Source: Hymenobacter oligotrophus (GTDB lineage: Bacteria; Bacteroidota; Bacteroidia; Cytophagales; Hymenobacteraceae). From it: DNA of 64,000 nt. The position numbers were made by a program, and so were the translations under genes. The stretch covers positions 744,001 through 808,000 of the forward strand of contig NZ_CP032317.1 in the NCBI RefSeq assembly GCF_003574965.1, written 5' to 3'. Below the pieces are notes generated by a model. It was given only the letters and a program-made list of their open reading frames with translations. It was not told the origin of the DNA and did no database searches. Every line of letters starts with the position of its first letter. The stretch's first letter is position 1. Below are positions 53,800 through 62,211 of this stretch, in pieces.

Positions 53800-54819
53800 C
53801 TACAGCGGGTACTTTTGGCGCAGCTGCTTGTAGCCGGGGTATTCCGTCAGGTCGGTTATCGACTCGAACATGCTCACGAGCGTGCGCACAAGTTCGGGGT
53901 CGGTGGTGCGCATGGCCCGGGGCTCCGTTACGCTCTCGAGGTTGTACTGACCTAGGAAGGTAACCATGGCCCGGTAGGGGTTGGCGGCTTTGCTATCGAC
54001 ACAGAGAAAAAGCTGCAGCGGCAACGACAGCAAGGTAAGGCACGGGGGTACCTGGGCTTGCTTTTGTTCGTCGTGCTCGGCAAACAGCTCGAACGACTCC
54101 CGGATTTGCCGCAGCGTGGTAAGGTGCAGGTTGACGTGCTCCTGCCACACCGCCTCGGTAAGCGGCTCGTTGCCCCGAAACTGCATCCACAGACCTAGGA
54201 TGTAATGGTAGTACAGCATGTTCGACGAGGCCGGCGGGTAATGCGCCTGGGTTTCGTCGACGGCCAGCGTGGCCAGGTAAAACTCGCGCGTATCGTGCGA
54301 GCGGAGCAACAGCTGCTCGTGTATCTGGCCGGTGATGCCGCGCATTTCGCCTTGGTTGAGCGGCGGCACGTGGTATTTGGCGTAAAACGTGCCGATGGAA
54401 GCCGTCGGGACCATTACACCCAGAAACTCGGCCCCGGCCGATTCGGCCAGAAAGTCGCGGATTTCCTTCTGAATATTGGCAAAGCCCTTAAACAGCTCGC
54501 GGGTGGAGTCGGAAATGGTGGTTACGGCCATCCGGATCTGCTCCTCGGCCTGGTAGCTGCTGGCTACCAAGCGGCGCGTTTCCTCGGCCATTTGGTGCAT
54601 TTGCACCAAGGTTTCGTCGGTTTTGCGCGAGGCCGCATCGGCTGCCAGCCAGCTCTGAAAAGCCACAAACAAGCCCAAGAACGAGGCCACACTGCCAATA
54701 ATGGAATACTCTACCCCAAGGCTTCGGGCAAACACCACGCCCGCCACGGTTAGCACCACGAAGAGCACCAAGTAAAACAGCCGGCTTTTGTTGGGGTCGA
54801 AAAAGAAGGGCTTTTGCAT
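53800..54819 (-). CDS. Two-helix membrane protein with coiled coil
   Basis: 339 residues. Two hydrophobic helices near the N-terminus (RLFYLVLFVVLTVAGVVFA and IIGSVASFLGLFVAFQSWLA) are followed by a helical, coiled-coil-like stretch (about 65-125: DETLVQMHQMAEETRRLVAS, STRELFKGFANIQKEIRDFL), then a soluble domain with many aromatic residues. Not recognised. It resembles membrane-tethered sensor-like proteins of unknown function. The soluble C-terminal part has no motif that allows a call. Confidence 0.6.
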   Translation of the reverse strand: MQKPFFFDPNKSRLFYLVLFVVLTVAGVVFARSLGVEYSIIGSVASFLGLFVAFQSWLAADAASRKTDETLVQMHQMAEETRRLVASSYQAEEQIRMAVTTISDSTRELFKGFANIQKEIRDFLAESAGAEFLGVMVPTASIGTFYAKYHVPPLNQGEMRGITGQIHEQLLLRSHDTREFYLATLAVDETQAHYPPASSNMLYYHYILGLWMQFRGNEPLTEAVWQEHVNLHLTTLRQIRESFELFAEHDEQKQAQVPPCLTLLSLPLQLFLCVDSKAANPYRAMVTFLGQYNLESVTEPRAMRTTDPELVRTLVSMFESITDLTEYPGYKQLRQKYPL

Positions 54820-54845
54820 ATCGGCACAAAATATAGCCTGCCCTG

Positions 54846-55256
54846 CTACCGATTCTGCCCTAGGTCAAGATCTTTCTGCGGGCGCGTGTACCACCAGGCC
54901 CAGGCAATGAGTACGCCCTGCAGCGGCAAGCGCGCCCACAGCACCCATTGCGGGAGGCCCAAGCCGCCGCCCGGTAGGCGGGCCATGTACATATTGGCCG
55001 GAAAAACCGCTACCAGCAGCGCCACCAGCCCCCAGGCAGCCAGGCGCCTGGTAAGCCGGGGCAGCAGCAACAAGCCCAAACCTATTTCGGCCGCGCCGCT
55101 AATGCCCACCAGTGCCTCCGGCGCCGGCAGTTGTGGCGGCACGATGCGAACAAACGGCTTGGGGTTGGTGAAATGAAAAATGCCTGCCGTAACGAACAGC
55201 GCCGATAAGCCCAGCAGGCCCAGGCGTCCCAGGCGAGAGGTAAAAGAAAAGATCAT
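54846..55256 (-). CDS. DoxX-like small membrane protein
   Basis: 136 residues with four hydrophobic helices. LFVTAGIFHFTNPKPFVRIVPP and the central GAAEIGLGLLLL are typical of the DoxX-like families, in which members are small quinone-related or unknown membrane proteins. The ATG at 55254-55256 is chosen because upstream in-frame codons lack sense. The stop codon lies 13 bases from CCTAGG (54859). Confidence 0.75.
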   Translation of the reverse strand: MIFSFTSRLGRLGLLGLSALFVTAGIFHFTNPKPFVRIVPPQLPAPEALVGISGAAEIGLGLLLLPRLTRRLAAWGLVALLVAVFPANMYMARLPGGGLGLPQWVLWARLPLQGVLIAWAWWYTRPQKDLDLGQNR

Positions 55257-55374
55257 GATAGTGGAAAAACCGGTTTGGCCAGCGCGGCAGAAACCCTGCT
55301 GCTTACGCACGTTTTTAGCTTTTTGATAGTTTGTTTAGCTTAGAACTACCGCCAAACAGACGTATTTTTACCGA

Positions 55375-57624
55375 ATGTTATTTGCTACCGAACCCCTCGC
55401 ACCTACGCTCGATTCGGCTCGCCGCGTGCTCAAGCAGTACTACGGCTACGACTCGTTCCGGCCCATGCAGCAGGACATCATCCAGAGCATCCTAGGAGGG
55501 CGCGATACGGTGGTGCTGATGCCCACGGGCGGGGGCAAATCGGTGTGCTTTCAGGTGCCGGCCATGGTGCAAGAGGGCGTGTGCGTGGTGGTGTCGCCGC
55601 TGATTGCCCTGATGAAGGACCAGGTGGAAGCTCTGAAAGCCAACGGCATAGCGGCCGCTTGCATCAACAGCAGCGTTGGCCAGGCCGAGCAAAACAGCAT
55701 TGGGCGGGCGTGCCAGGCCGGCGCGCTTAAGCTGCTGTACGTATCGCCCGAAAAGCTCCTCTCCGAAGGTTTTCTGAGCTTTCTGAAACGCATTCAGGTG
55801 AGCATGTTTGCCATCGACGAGGCGCACTGCATTTCGTCGTGGGGCCACGATTTCCGGCCCGAATACACGCAACTGCGGGTGCTGCGCGAGCAATTTCCGG
55901 AGGTGCCCATTATTGCCCTTACGGCCACCGCCGACCGCCTTACCCAGCGCGACATTCAGCAGCAACTGCGCCTGAACGACCCGCAGGTGTTCTTGTCGTC
56001 GTTCGATAGGCCCAATTTGTCGCTGAACGTGCGCCCGGGCCAGGACCGCGTAAACGGCATCATCAACTACGTGAAGCAGCGGCCCACCGAGCCGGGTATT
56101 GTGTATTGCCTTTCGCGCAAGCAGTGCGAAACCCTAGCGGGCAAGCTCAAGGAAAAAGGCTTTAGGGCCGGCTTTTACCACGCCGGCATGACGGACCGCG
56201 CCCGCTCCGAGGTGCAGGAGCAGTTTCTGCGCGACGACCTGCAGATCATTTGCGCCACGGTGGCCTTCGGCATGGGCATCGACAAGAGCAACGTGCGCTG
56301 GGTGATTCACTACAACCTGCCCAAAAACATCGAGGGCTACTACCAGGAAATCGGCCGTGGTGGCCGCGACGGCGCCCCCGCCGAGGCCGTGCTGTTTTAC
56401 AGCTACGCCGACGTGGCCCAGCTGCGCGACATGATTACCAAGGACGCCGACCCGCGCCTGGCCCAGCTGAACACCACCAAGCTCGAGCGCATGCAGCAGT
56501 TTGCCGAAGCGGCCTCGTGCCGCCGCCGCATTTTGCTGGCGTACTTCGGCGAGGTGCTCGACAAAGACTGCGGCAACTGCGACATTTGCCGCAACCCGCC
56601 CGTTACCTTCGACGGTACCGAGCTGGCGCAGAAGGCGTTGTCGGCGGTGGCGCGCACCCGCGAGCAGGCCCCGCTTACGCTCATAGCCGACGTGCTGCTG
56701 GGGCGCCGCAACCAAGCCGTTATTGGCCGCGGCTACGACCAGATCAAGACCTTCGGGGCCGGGGCCAACCTCTCGTTTCTTGACTGGCAAAGCTACCTGC
56801 ACCAGCTCCTCAACGACGGGCTCCTGTACATTGCCTACGAGCAAGGCTACGCCCTGAAGCTCACCGACCTAGGCTGGCAAGTACTGAAGGGCGAGCGGAA
56901 GCAGCAGCTCAAGCAATTTCAGGTGCCGGCCAAGGCCGAAAAAGCGCCCAAGGGCCGCGCCGCCAAAGCCGCTGCCGGGCCACGCTTGGTGTCGGTTACC
57001 GACGACCTCTTCGACCGCCTGCGCCAGCTGCGCAAACGCATTGCCGACCAGCAGGGCGTGCCGCCGTACGTGGTGTTTTCGGATACCACGCTGCAGGAAA
57101 TGGCCGTTGAGCGGCCGCGCACCCGCACGGCCATGCTGGCCATTTCGGGCGTGGGCATGAAGAAGTTCGAAACCTACGGCGAGCAATTTATCCAGCTCAT
57201 CAACGAGTTGGCCGGTGCTCCCTCGCCCGACGACGTGCCCGACCTAGGCGCCGACGACGATGTATCGGCAGCGCCCAAAAAGCGGCCCGCGCCGGGCAGC
57301 ACTTTCGTCGACTCCTGGAAGCTCCACCGCCAGGGGCTGTCGGTGGAGCAAGTGGCCGAGCAGCGGGGCTTGTCGCCGAGCACCGTGAAGTCGCACCTCG
57401 AAACGCTGTACGAAAAAGGCTACCAGCTGCGCACCGAGGAGTTCCTGACCATGGACGACTTCGCCCAGATCAAAATGGCAGCCCAGGAGCTGGGCCCTGA
57501 GCTGCGCCTGCGCGACCTATTCGACCACCTGCGCGAGCGGTACGACTACTTTCAGCTGCGCCTTGCCCTGATTTACGACAAGCGCATGCGCGGCGAGCTG
57601 CCCACGCAACCTGTTGATGCCTAG
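55375..57624 (+). CDS. recQ: ATP-dependent DNA helicase RecQ
   Basis: 749-residue 3'-to-5' DNA helicase for recombination and fork repair. Walker A TGGGKS (51-56), DEAH near 148, motif IV-VI (GMGIDKSNVRWVIHYNLPKN, QEIGRGGRDG), zinc site Cys382, Cys399, Cys402, Cys405 (CGNCDIC), a winged RQC region, an HRDC domain about 540-620, and a further C-terminal helix-turn-helix (QGLSVEQVAEQRGLSPSTVKSHL) near 645-680 that extends beyond E. coli RecQ. The TAG stop lies inside CCTAGG (57620-57625). It is divergent from the DoxX-like gene, 118 bases away. Confidence 0.96.
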   Translation: MLFATEPLAPTLDSARRVLKQYYGYDSFRPMQQDIIQSILGGRDTVVLMPTGGGKSVCFQVPAMVQEGVCVVVSPLIALMKDQVEALKANGIAAACINSSVGQAEQNSIGRACQAGALKLLYVSPEKLLSEGFLSFLKRIQVSMFAIDEAHCISSWGHDFRPEYTQLRVLREQFPEVPIIALTATADRLTQRDIQQQLRLNDPQVFLSSFDRPNLSLNVRPGQDRVNGIINYVKQRPTEPGIVYCLSRKQCETLAGKLKEKGFRAGFYHAGMTDRARSEVQEQFLRDDLQIICATVAFGMGIDKSNVRWVIHYNLPKNIEGYYQEIGRGGRDGAPAEAVLFYSYADVAQLRDMITKDADPRLAQLNTTKLERMQQFAEAASCRRRILLAYFGEVLDKDCGNCDICRNPPVTFDGTELAQKALSAVARTREQAPLTLIADVLLGRRNQAVIGRGYDQIKTFGAGANLSFLDWQSYLHQLLNDGLLYIAYEQGYALKLTDLGWQVLKGERKQQLKQFQVPAKAEKAPKGRAAKAAAGPRLVSVTDDLFDRLRQLRKRIADQQGVPPYVVFSDTTLQEMAVERPRTRTAMLAISGVGMKKFETYGEQFIQLINELAGAPSPDDVPDLGADDDVSAAPKKRPAPGSTFVDSWKLHRQGLSVEQVAEQRGLSPSTVKSHLETLYEKGYQLRTEEFLTMDDFAQIKMAAQELGPELRLRDLFDHLRERYDYFQLRLALIYDKRMRGELPTQPVDA

Positions 57625-57670
57625 GTTGTTCTAGTGCAACGACTGTTTGGCAAGGTACGCCCAAGTGCCC

Positions 57671-57705
57671 AAGCCAAGCGGACTTATCCTGAGTCTGCTT
57701 GGCTT
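57671..57705 (+). terminator. Terminator of recQ
   Basis: Fourteen-bp stem AAGCCAAGCGGACT / AGTCTGCTTGGCTT with one G-T pair, followed by GTTTTGTT, 47 bases after the recQ stop. The rest of the 313-base gap to 57938 shows CCTAGG at 57806 but no gene. Confidence 0.85.
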
Positions 57706-57937
57706 GTTTTGTTATTTACCGGCCGCAACGGCAACCTTCGTTGGCATCGGTTGAAAGTCAGCAAGTTAGGTGCAAATGCTCTTCGGTTTCAGGTGCAACT
57801 TGGCACCTAGGGCAAGGGTATGGGTCGGGCCATCAGCTGCCGAAAAGCCGGAATATGCACCACGAAATATATTTCCGGAGCGCACGTTTCAGCTAGGCAA
57901 ATTGCTACTTTGTACAATCAAGCCGTTGCAATTCTTC

Positions 57938-58642
57938 ATGCCTAGGTTTTCGCCCGTCCGCCGCGCTTTGCAGATTCTCATCGGCTTGGCCGTGCTAGTG
58001 TTTGCCGGGCGCATGTTGGTGCTCACGGTGCCGTACCTAGGTTTGGAGCCGGGCATTGGTTTTCTCACCACCAAATCGGCCGAAACCAACGGCAACCTGC
58101 TGTTTCGAATCGGTTTTTACGTGCACATCACCACCAGTTTGGTGGCTTTGCTGGCCGGCCTGCCGCAGTTTTTTCCGCGCCTGATGCAGCGCCGCCGGGC
58201 CCTGCACCGCCGGTTGGGCCAGGTGTATGTCGTTACCATACTGGCTTTGGCGGCGCCTTCGGGCCTGATATTGGCGCACTACGCCAACGGCGGGCTGGTA
58301 GCCCAAGTGGGCTTTACGCTGCAGTGCGTGGTGTGGTGGCTGGCCACGTGGCAAGCCTACCGGCTGGCCCGCCGCGGGCAGTGGCAGCTGCACACCGACT
58401 GGATGGTGCGCTGCTACGCCGTAACGCTGGCCGCCCTCAGCCTGCGTCTCGAAAGCTACGGCATGTACTACTTGTTCGGTACCAAGCCCATCGAAACCTA
58501 CCTCACCGTAACGTGGCTTTCCTGGACGGGCAATTTGCTGGTGGCCGAAGTGCTGGTGCAAGCCGGCGTGGCCAAGCGCCTGTTGCGCGATTTTGCTTCT
58601 CCCAAACCCAACCTCCAAGCACAGCCTGCTGTACCCGCATGA
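57938..58642 (+). CDS. DUF2306 family membrane protein
   Basis: 234 residues with about six hydrophobic helices; the first at about 11-28, others around residues 60-80, 100-115, 125-145, 155-175 and 190-205. GFYVHITTSLVALLAGLPQFF, RRRALHRRLGQVYVVTIL and HTDWMVRCYAVTLAALSLR are the DUF2306 pattern (a histidine-rich, possibly haem-linked four-helix domain). Function unknown. The first three codons ATG CCT AGG place CCTAGG directly after the start. The stop overlaps the start of the next gene by 4 bases. Confidence 0.82.
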   Translation: MPRFSPVRRALQILIGLAVLVFAGRMLVLTVPYLGLEPGIGFLTTKSAETNGNLLFRIGFYVHITTSLVALLAGLPQFFPRLMQRRRALHRRLGQVYVVTILALAAPSGLILAHYANGGLVAQVGFTLQCVVWWLATWQAYRLARRGQWQLHTDWMVRCYAVTLAALSLRLESYGMYYLFGTKPIETYLTVTWLSWTGNLLVAEVLVQAGVAKRLLRDFASPKPNLQAQPAVPA

Positions 58643-59496
58643 AAACCTCTGTGTACCTCCTTGTCGTGGCGGGCTTGTGCCTGGGTGCCTGCCAGCGCCA
58701 GCCCGAAGCCAGCCGCCCCGTGGCGGCAACCAAGCGCGCCCAGGCCGCCCCCGCGCCGGCCGGCGTGGCCACCAGCAATAAAAAAGCTGCGCCAACCGAG
58801 GCCGCCGCGCAACCGGCACCCGCGCTTACGCCCGAAATGCAGGCCTTTCTGCGCGAGCACGACCTAACCGAGGTGTGGTGCACCGCCACGGCCGAGGGTC
58901 CCGCGGCCTACCCCAACAACGGCTTTTTCGGCCCGGAGCGCTACCGCATCGAGATGGTGTTCCTGGAAATGCACCGCGACGAGCAGCGCCCCGAGCTGAT
59001 GCACGTGCGCGGCAAAAGCCGCTACAAGAAAATCATCACGCCGTTTGAGGGCACGCTTACCATCAGCGAAATCCATGACCTCAAAGCCGACCCCGAAATC
59101 TTAATTCGCGAGGGCAACCCGGCCTACTCGGTGGTGGGGCGCTTTGAGCTGCGCGAAGACCCAACCACCAAAGGCGCTGGCGTGTACCGCGGCCAGTTTG
59201 GGCTCGATTTTCAGCTTGATACCGACGAAGGTTTGGTACTCGTCGATTCGGGCGAGCAACTGGCGGCGCGCGCGGCGGGTACGCTGTTCAAGGGCGAGTG
59301 GGTGAGCAACAAAACCGGCAACCGCAAGCCCATTTTGTGGGGCCAGGATTTTACGGCCATTGGCAACGAAATTCTGGAAGAGTTCAGCGTGGGCATGCGC
59401 GAGGTACAGATCAACCCGAAATACGCCAAGCTTGGCTGGGACTCCTACTGGGAAAACGACGAATGGTGGGTGGATGCCAAGGTGGCTCGCCTTTAG
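58639..59496 (+). CDS. Lipoprotein of unknown function
   Basis: 285 residues. Lipoprotein signal with lipobox LGAC (Cys18), then an Ala/Pro-rich linker to about residue 60, then a soluble domain with EVWCTATAEGPAA, FFGPERYRIEMVFLEMH, GRFELREDPTTKGAGVYRGQF and PKYAKLGWDSYWENDEWW. Not recognised. The start overlaps the DUF2306 stop (ATGA), so the two are translationally coupled. A partial degenerated relative of its C-terminal third lies immediately downstream. Confidence 0.7.
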   Translation: MKTSVYLLVVAGLCLGACQRQPEASRPVAATKRAQAAPAPAGVATSNKKAAPTEAAAQPAPALTPEMQAFLREHDLTEVWCTATAEGPAAYPNNGFFGPERYRIEMVFLEMHRDEQRPELMHVRGKSRYKKIITPFEGTLTISEIHDLKADPEILIREGNPAYSVVGRFELREDPTTKGAGVYRGQFGLDFQLDTDEGLVLVDSGEQLAARAAGTLFKGEWVSNKTGNRKPILWGQDFTAIGNEILEEFSVGMREVQINPKYAKLGWDSYWENDEWWVDAKVARL

Positions 59497-59603
59497 CAGT
59501 GGCCATCCGGAACTCTTGGGGAGGTGAACTGGACGTAACTCCGAGCGATTGAGCCAGCCGATACGGCTTTCAGCCGCGTTACGCCCAAAGGGCCTGACCT
59601 TAG

Positions 59604-59984
59604 CGCGAGCTGCCCTGGCACGCGCTAACCGGCACGTTTTGGCTGCAGGAAGAAGGTGCGGGCGGCGGACGTATTGCCGGCACGGTGGCCGCCGATTTCC
59701 TTTTCGATGAGGAGGGCGAGCTTCAGCTAATCAACCGGTTTGCCCACGCGCATGCCAAAGGGGCGGGCGTGCTCTACGAGGGCCGCTGGCGAGCTGCTTC
59801 CGGTAGCAAATCGCGCCCGGTTAAGTGGGGCGCTGATTTTATGAGGCACGCGGCGTACATCAACACCGATTTCCAGGCGGGCGAGCGAACGTGGCGTATC
59901 AGCCCGCGCTACCAAAAGCGCGGCTGGGCTGCTTTCTGGCAAAACGACGAGTGGTGGGCCGAGCCGGTGGCGCCGCGTATTTAA
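59604..59984 (+). pseudogene. Truncated paralogue of the upstream lipoprotein gene
   Basis: An open frame of 126 codons with no ATG, preceded by an in-frame TAG at 59601. It aligns to the C-terminal third of the lipoprotein: GTFWLQEE with GRFELRED, AADFLFDEEGELQL with GLDFQLDTDEGLVL, VKWGADF with ILWGQDF, and AFWQNDEWW with SYWENDEWW. The 5' part of the copy is absent. It is best read as a decayed tandem duplicate, but a short product from GTG at 59685 (99 residues) is possible. Confidence 0.7.
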
Positions 59985-60015
59985 CCTATTGGGAAAGCCG
60001 GTTTTTTGGAAAAAC

Positions 60016-60039
60016 TTTTGGCTAATTGAATTAGTAAAA
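60016..60039. promoter_or_regulatory. Candidate operator dyad upstream of the S24 regulator
   Basis: TTTT-GG-CTAATT-G-AATTAG-TA-AAAA: near-perfect dyad around one central base, in an AT-rich stretch 74 bases before the regulator ATG. Its size and position suit autoregulation by an XRE-type dimer; the promoter itself is not clear. Confidence 0.5.
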
Positions 60040-60113
60040 GCCATTCTCTGTTGCTACCTTCACGAGCCGGCAAGCCACTGAGGGCGAATTCTGTTAGCCG
60101 GCCACCCCGCCCC

Positions 60114-60944
60114 ATGATCAACACGAACCTTAAATTCTGGCGCCGCGAACTGGGCCTCACCCAAGCGCAGCTAGCAGATAAACTCAGCATCAAACGCTCC
60201 CTCATCGGTGCGTACGAAGAAGGCCGCGCCGAGCCCAAGCTCACTACTTTGGTGAAGATGGCCCGCCTGTTTGGCATTTCGCTGGATGCGCTGGTAACTA
60301 CCGACTTCTCGAAGAAGCGCCAGGCCGCCGCCGTAATGCGCCAGCTGCAAAACGTGCCCGCCCTAGGTGCCGACGGCGCCGATGTGGCCACCGTGGCCGA
60401 GAAAACCAAAGGCGACAACCTGCGCGTGCTCGCGTTTACGGTTGACCAGGACCAAAACGAGAACATCGAGCTGGTGCCCCTAAAGGCCTCGGCCGGTTAC
60501 CTGAACGGTTACGCCGACCAGGAATTTATCGAAGAGCTGCCCAAGTTCCGGCTGCCCATGCTGGGCCAGAACGGCACCTTCCGCGCGTTCGAAATTTCGG
60601 GCGACTCGATGCTGCCCATTGCCTCGGGTACCGTGATTGTGGGCCGCTACGTGGCCGACTGGAACGAGGTGAAAGACGGCACGCCTTGCATTGTGGTTAG
60701 CAAAAAAGAGGGCATCGTATTTAAGCGCGTGTACAACCGCCTGAAGGAAGCCGCCTCGCTCACGCTGCACTCCGACAACCCCGTGTACTCGCCCTACGAA
60801 ATTGACGTGGAGGACGTGCTCGAAATTTGGGAAGCCAAGAGCTACATCAGCAGCACGTTCCCGATTGCCGACCTTTCGCTAAACCGTTTGGCCAGCATCG
60901 TGCTCGACCTGCAAAAGCAGGTGACCACCATGAAGAAAGCTTAA
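60114..60944 (+). CDS. XRE-type HTH regulator with S24 (LexA/CI-like) peptidase domain
   Basis: 276-residue repressor-like protein. HTH at about 7-60 (RELGLTQAQLADKLSIKRSL and YEEGRAEPKLTTLVKMARLF); then a linker; then an S24 domain with a possible autocleavage Ala127-Gly128 (KASAGYLNGYAD), catalytic Ser165 in GDSMLP and Lys204 in VFKRVYN. Such proteins self-cleave on RecA filaments or other signals, or may have lost this. The C-terminus has an extra helix (LASIVLDLQKQVTTMK). ATG at 60114 chosen because it precedes NLKFWRRELGLTQ. An AT-rich dyad lies upstream. Confidence 0.87.
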   Translation: MINTNLKFWRRELGLTQAQLADKLSIKRSLIGAYEEGRAEPKLTTLVKMARLFGISLDALVTTDFSKKRQAAAVMRQLQNVPALGADGADVATVAEKTKGDNLRVLAFTVDQDQNENIELVPLKASAGYLNGYADQEFIEELPKFRLPMLGQNGTFRAFEISGDSMLPIASGTVIVGRYVADWNEVKDGTPCIVVSKKEGIVFKRVYNRLKEAASLTLHSDNPVYSPYEIDVEDVLEIWEAKSYISSTFPIADLSLNRLASIVLDLQKQVTTMKKA

Positions 60945-61001
60945 GTACGGATTCAGGCGGATATCTCTTATTCCGCTGATTTTGTGGACGTAACCGTACA
61001 T

Positions 61002-61027
61002 GCAGCCCGGCCGTTTGGTCGGGCTGC
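61002..61027 (+). terminator. Terminator of the S24 regulator gene
   Basis: Eleven-bp stem GCAGCCCGGCC / GGTCGGGCTGC with one G-T pair and a 4-base loop, 57 bases after the stop, followed by TTGCGTTT. Confidence 0.75.
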
Positions 61028-61349
61028 TTGCGTTTGGGGCGGGCCTTAGGTGGCCGGTGCGCTGCCCAGGTAAGGCAAGCCACGCCCTAGGTCTTAGGGG
61101 CATTGGCGAAGCACAGCACCTAGGCAGGAACCTTCGATTGGCTGATGATGCGCATTATGCGGATGGGTTTGGGTACTCTGGTAGCTAAGCAACTAAGCCG
61201 AGGCGCAATTGCCTGGGCCACGAAATCCGCCGAATCCGAACAATCTGCCCCAATCCGCGGTCTAACTTTAGCCTGCCGAGCCGCGTATGCGGGGCAGCTT
61301 ATATTGCATCCTCACCACACCCCCTGACACCCCAAGCCCGACCACGACC
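61028..61349. other. Intergenic stretch before pirin gene
   Basis: No recognisable gene. Two CCTAGG copies lie at 61086 and 61119. An AATCCGCCGAATCCG-type segment near 61225 is an imperfect inverted copy of CGGATTCAGGCGGAT near 60950, on the far side of the terminator. The pirin promoter should be here, but I do not see a good -7/-33 pair. Confidence 0.5.
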
Positions 61350-62069
61350 ATGCTCACTTACATTCCGGCTACCGAACGCTACCACGCCCAGCCCGTTGCC
61401 TGGCTCAGCAGTTTCCATTTGTTCAGCTTTGCCGAGTACTACGACCCCAAGAACATGCACTTCGGGCCGTTGCGCGTGTTCAACGACGATACGGTGGCGC
61501 CGAACGCGGGCTTTCCGCAGCACCCGCACCACGAGATGGAAATCGTGAGCATTGTGCTGGAGGGCGAGATTACGCACGAGGACACGATGGGCAACAAAAC
61601 CACCATCAAGGCCGGCGAGGTGCAGCGCATGACGGCTGGCACCGGCCTGGCCCACTCCGAGTACAACCGCACCGATAAGCCCCTGCGCTTTTACCAGCTG
61701 TGGTTTATCCCGAACATGAAGAGCCTCTCGCCGAGCTACGAGCAGAAGGATATCGATTTCCTGGACAGCAAAAACGAGCTGATTCCGCTGGTATCGGGCC
61801 AAAAGGTGTTGGAAGACGTGGTGTACATCAACTCGAACAGCACCATTTACTGGAGCAACCTGCGCGCCGAAAAGGAAATCGAGTTCAAGACCTTTCCCAT
61901 CCGCAACACCTTCATTTACCTGAAAGAAGGCAGCATCTTCGTGAACGGCACCGAAATGGGCCCCGGCGACCAGGTGCGCTCCACCGACGAGCACGTAATT
62001 CACATCCGGGCCGAGCGCGACGCCCAGTTCATCCTTATCGACCTGCCCGCCGCCGAAGCCAATTATTAA
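61350..62069 (+). CDS. Pirin family protein
   Basis: 239-residue bicupin. Metal-binding region GFPQHPHHEMEIVSIVLEGEITHEDTMGN carries the His-x-His-His-x-Glu ligands, followed by GEVQRMTAGTGLAHSEYN. The second cupin half (IYWSNLRAEKEIEF...YLKEGSIFVNG) is complete but lacks metal ligands. Some pirins act as quercetinases or redox-linked regulators; the role here is not known. The ATG at 61350 gives the normal start MLTYIPATERY. Transcribed alone. Confidence 0.92.
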   Translation: MLTYIPATERYHAQPVAWLSSFHLFSFAEYYDPKNMHFGPLRVFNDDTVAPNAGFPQHPHHEMEIVSIVLEGEITHEDTMGNKTTIKAGEVQRMTAGTGLAHSEYNRTDKPLRFYQLWFIPNMKSLSPSYEQKDIDFLDSKNELIPLVSGQKVLEDVVYINSNSTIYWSNLRAEKEIEFKTFPIRNTFIYLKEGSIFVNGTEMGPGDQVRSTDEHVIHIRAERDAQFILIDLPAAEANY

Positions 62070-62148
62070 TTGCCGGGCTACCTAGGGAAAAACACGTGAC
62101 GCCTGATGCCGGTGAGCAACGCCAGCTAGCCAGCCGCTCGCAAACCCA

Positions 62149-62200
62149 CCAAAACAAAGCGCGGGCGCAACCAATTGGTTGCGCCCGCGCTTTGTTTTGG
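62149..62200. terminator. Perfect 52-bp palindromic bidirectional terminator
   Basis: Uninterrupted palindrome with 24-bp arms (CCAAAACAAAGCGCGGGCGC then AACC) around AATT, between the convergent pirin and M2 peptidase genes. Its core ACCAATTGGT is identical to that of the palindrome at 27181-27220. Confidence 0.88.
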
Positions 62201-62211
62201 CAATGCCGCAA

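Noticed and set aside
60114-60944. Prophage remnant around the S24 repressor
   Set aside because: Neighbours are a lipoprotein, a pirin and a peptidase; no integrase, att repeats or phage structural genes are visible.
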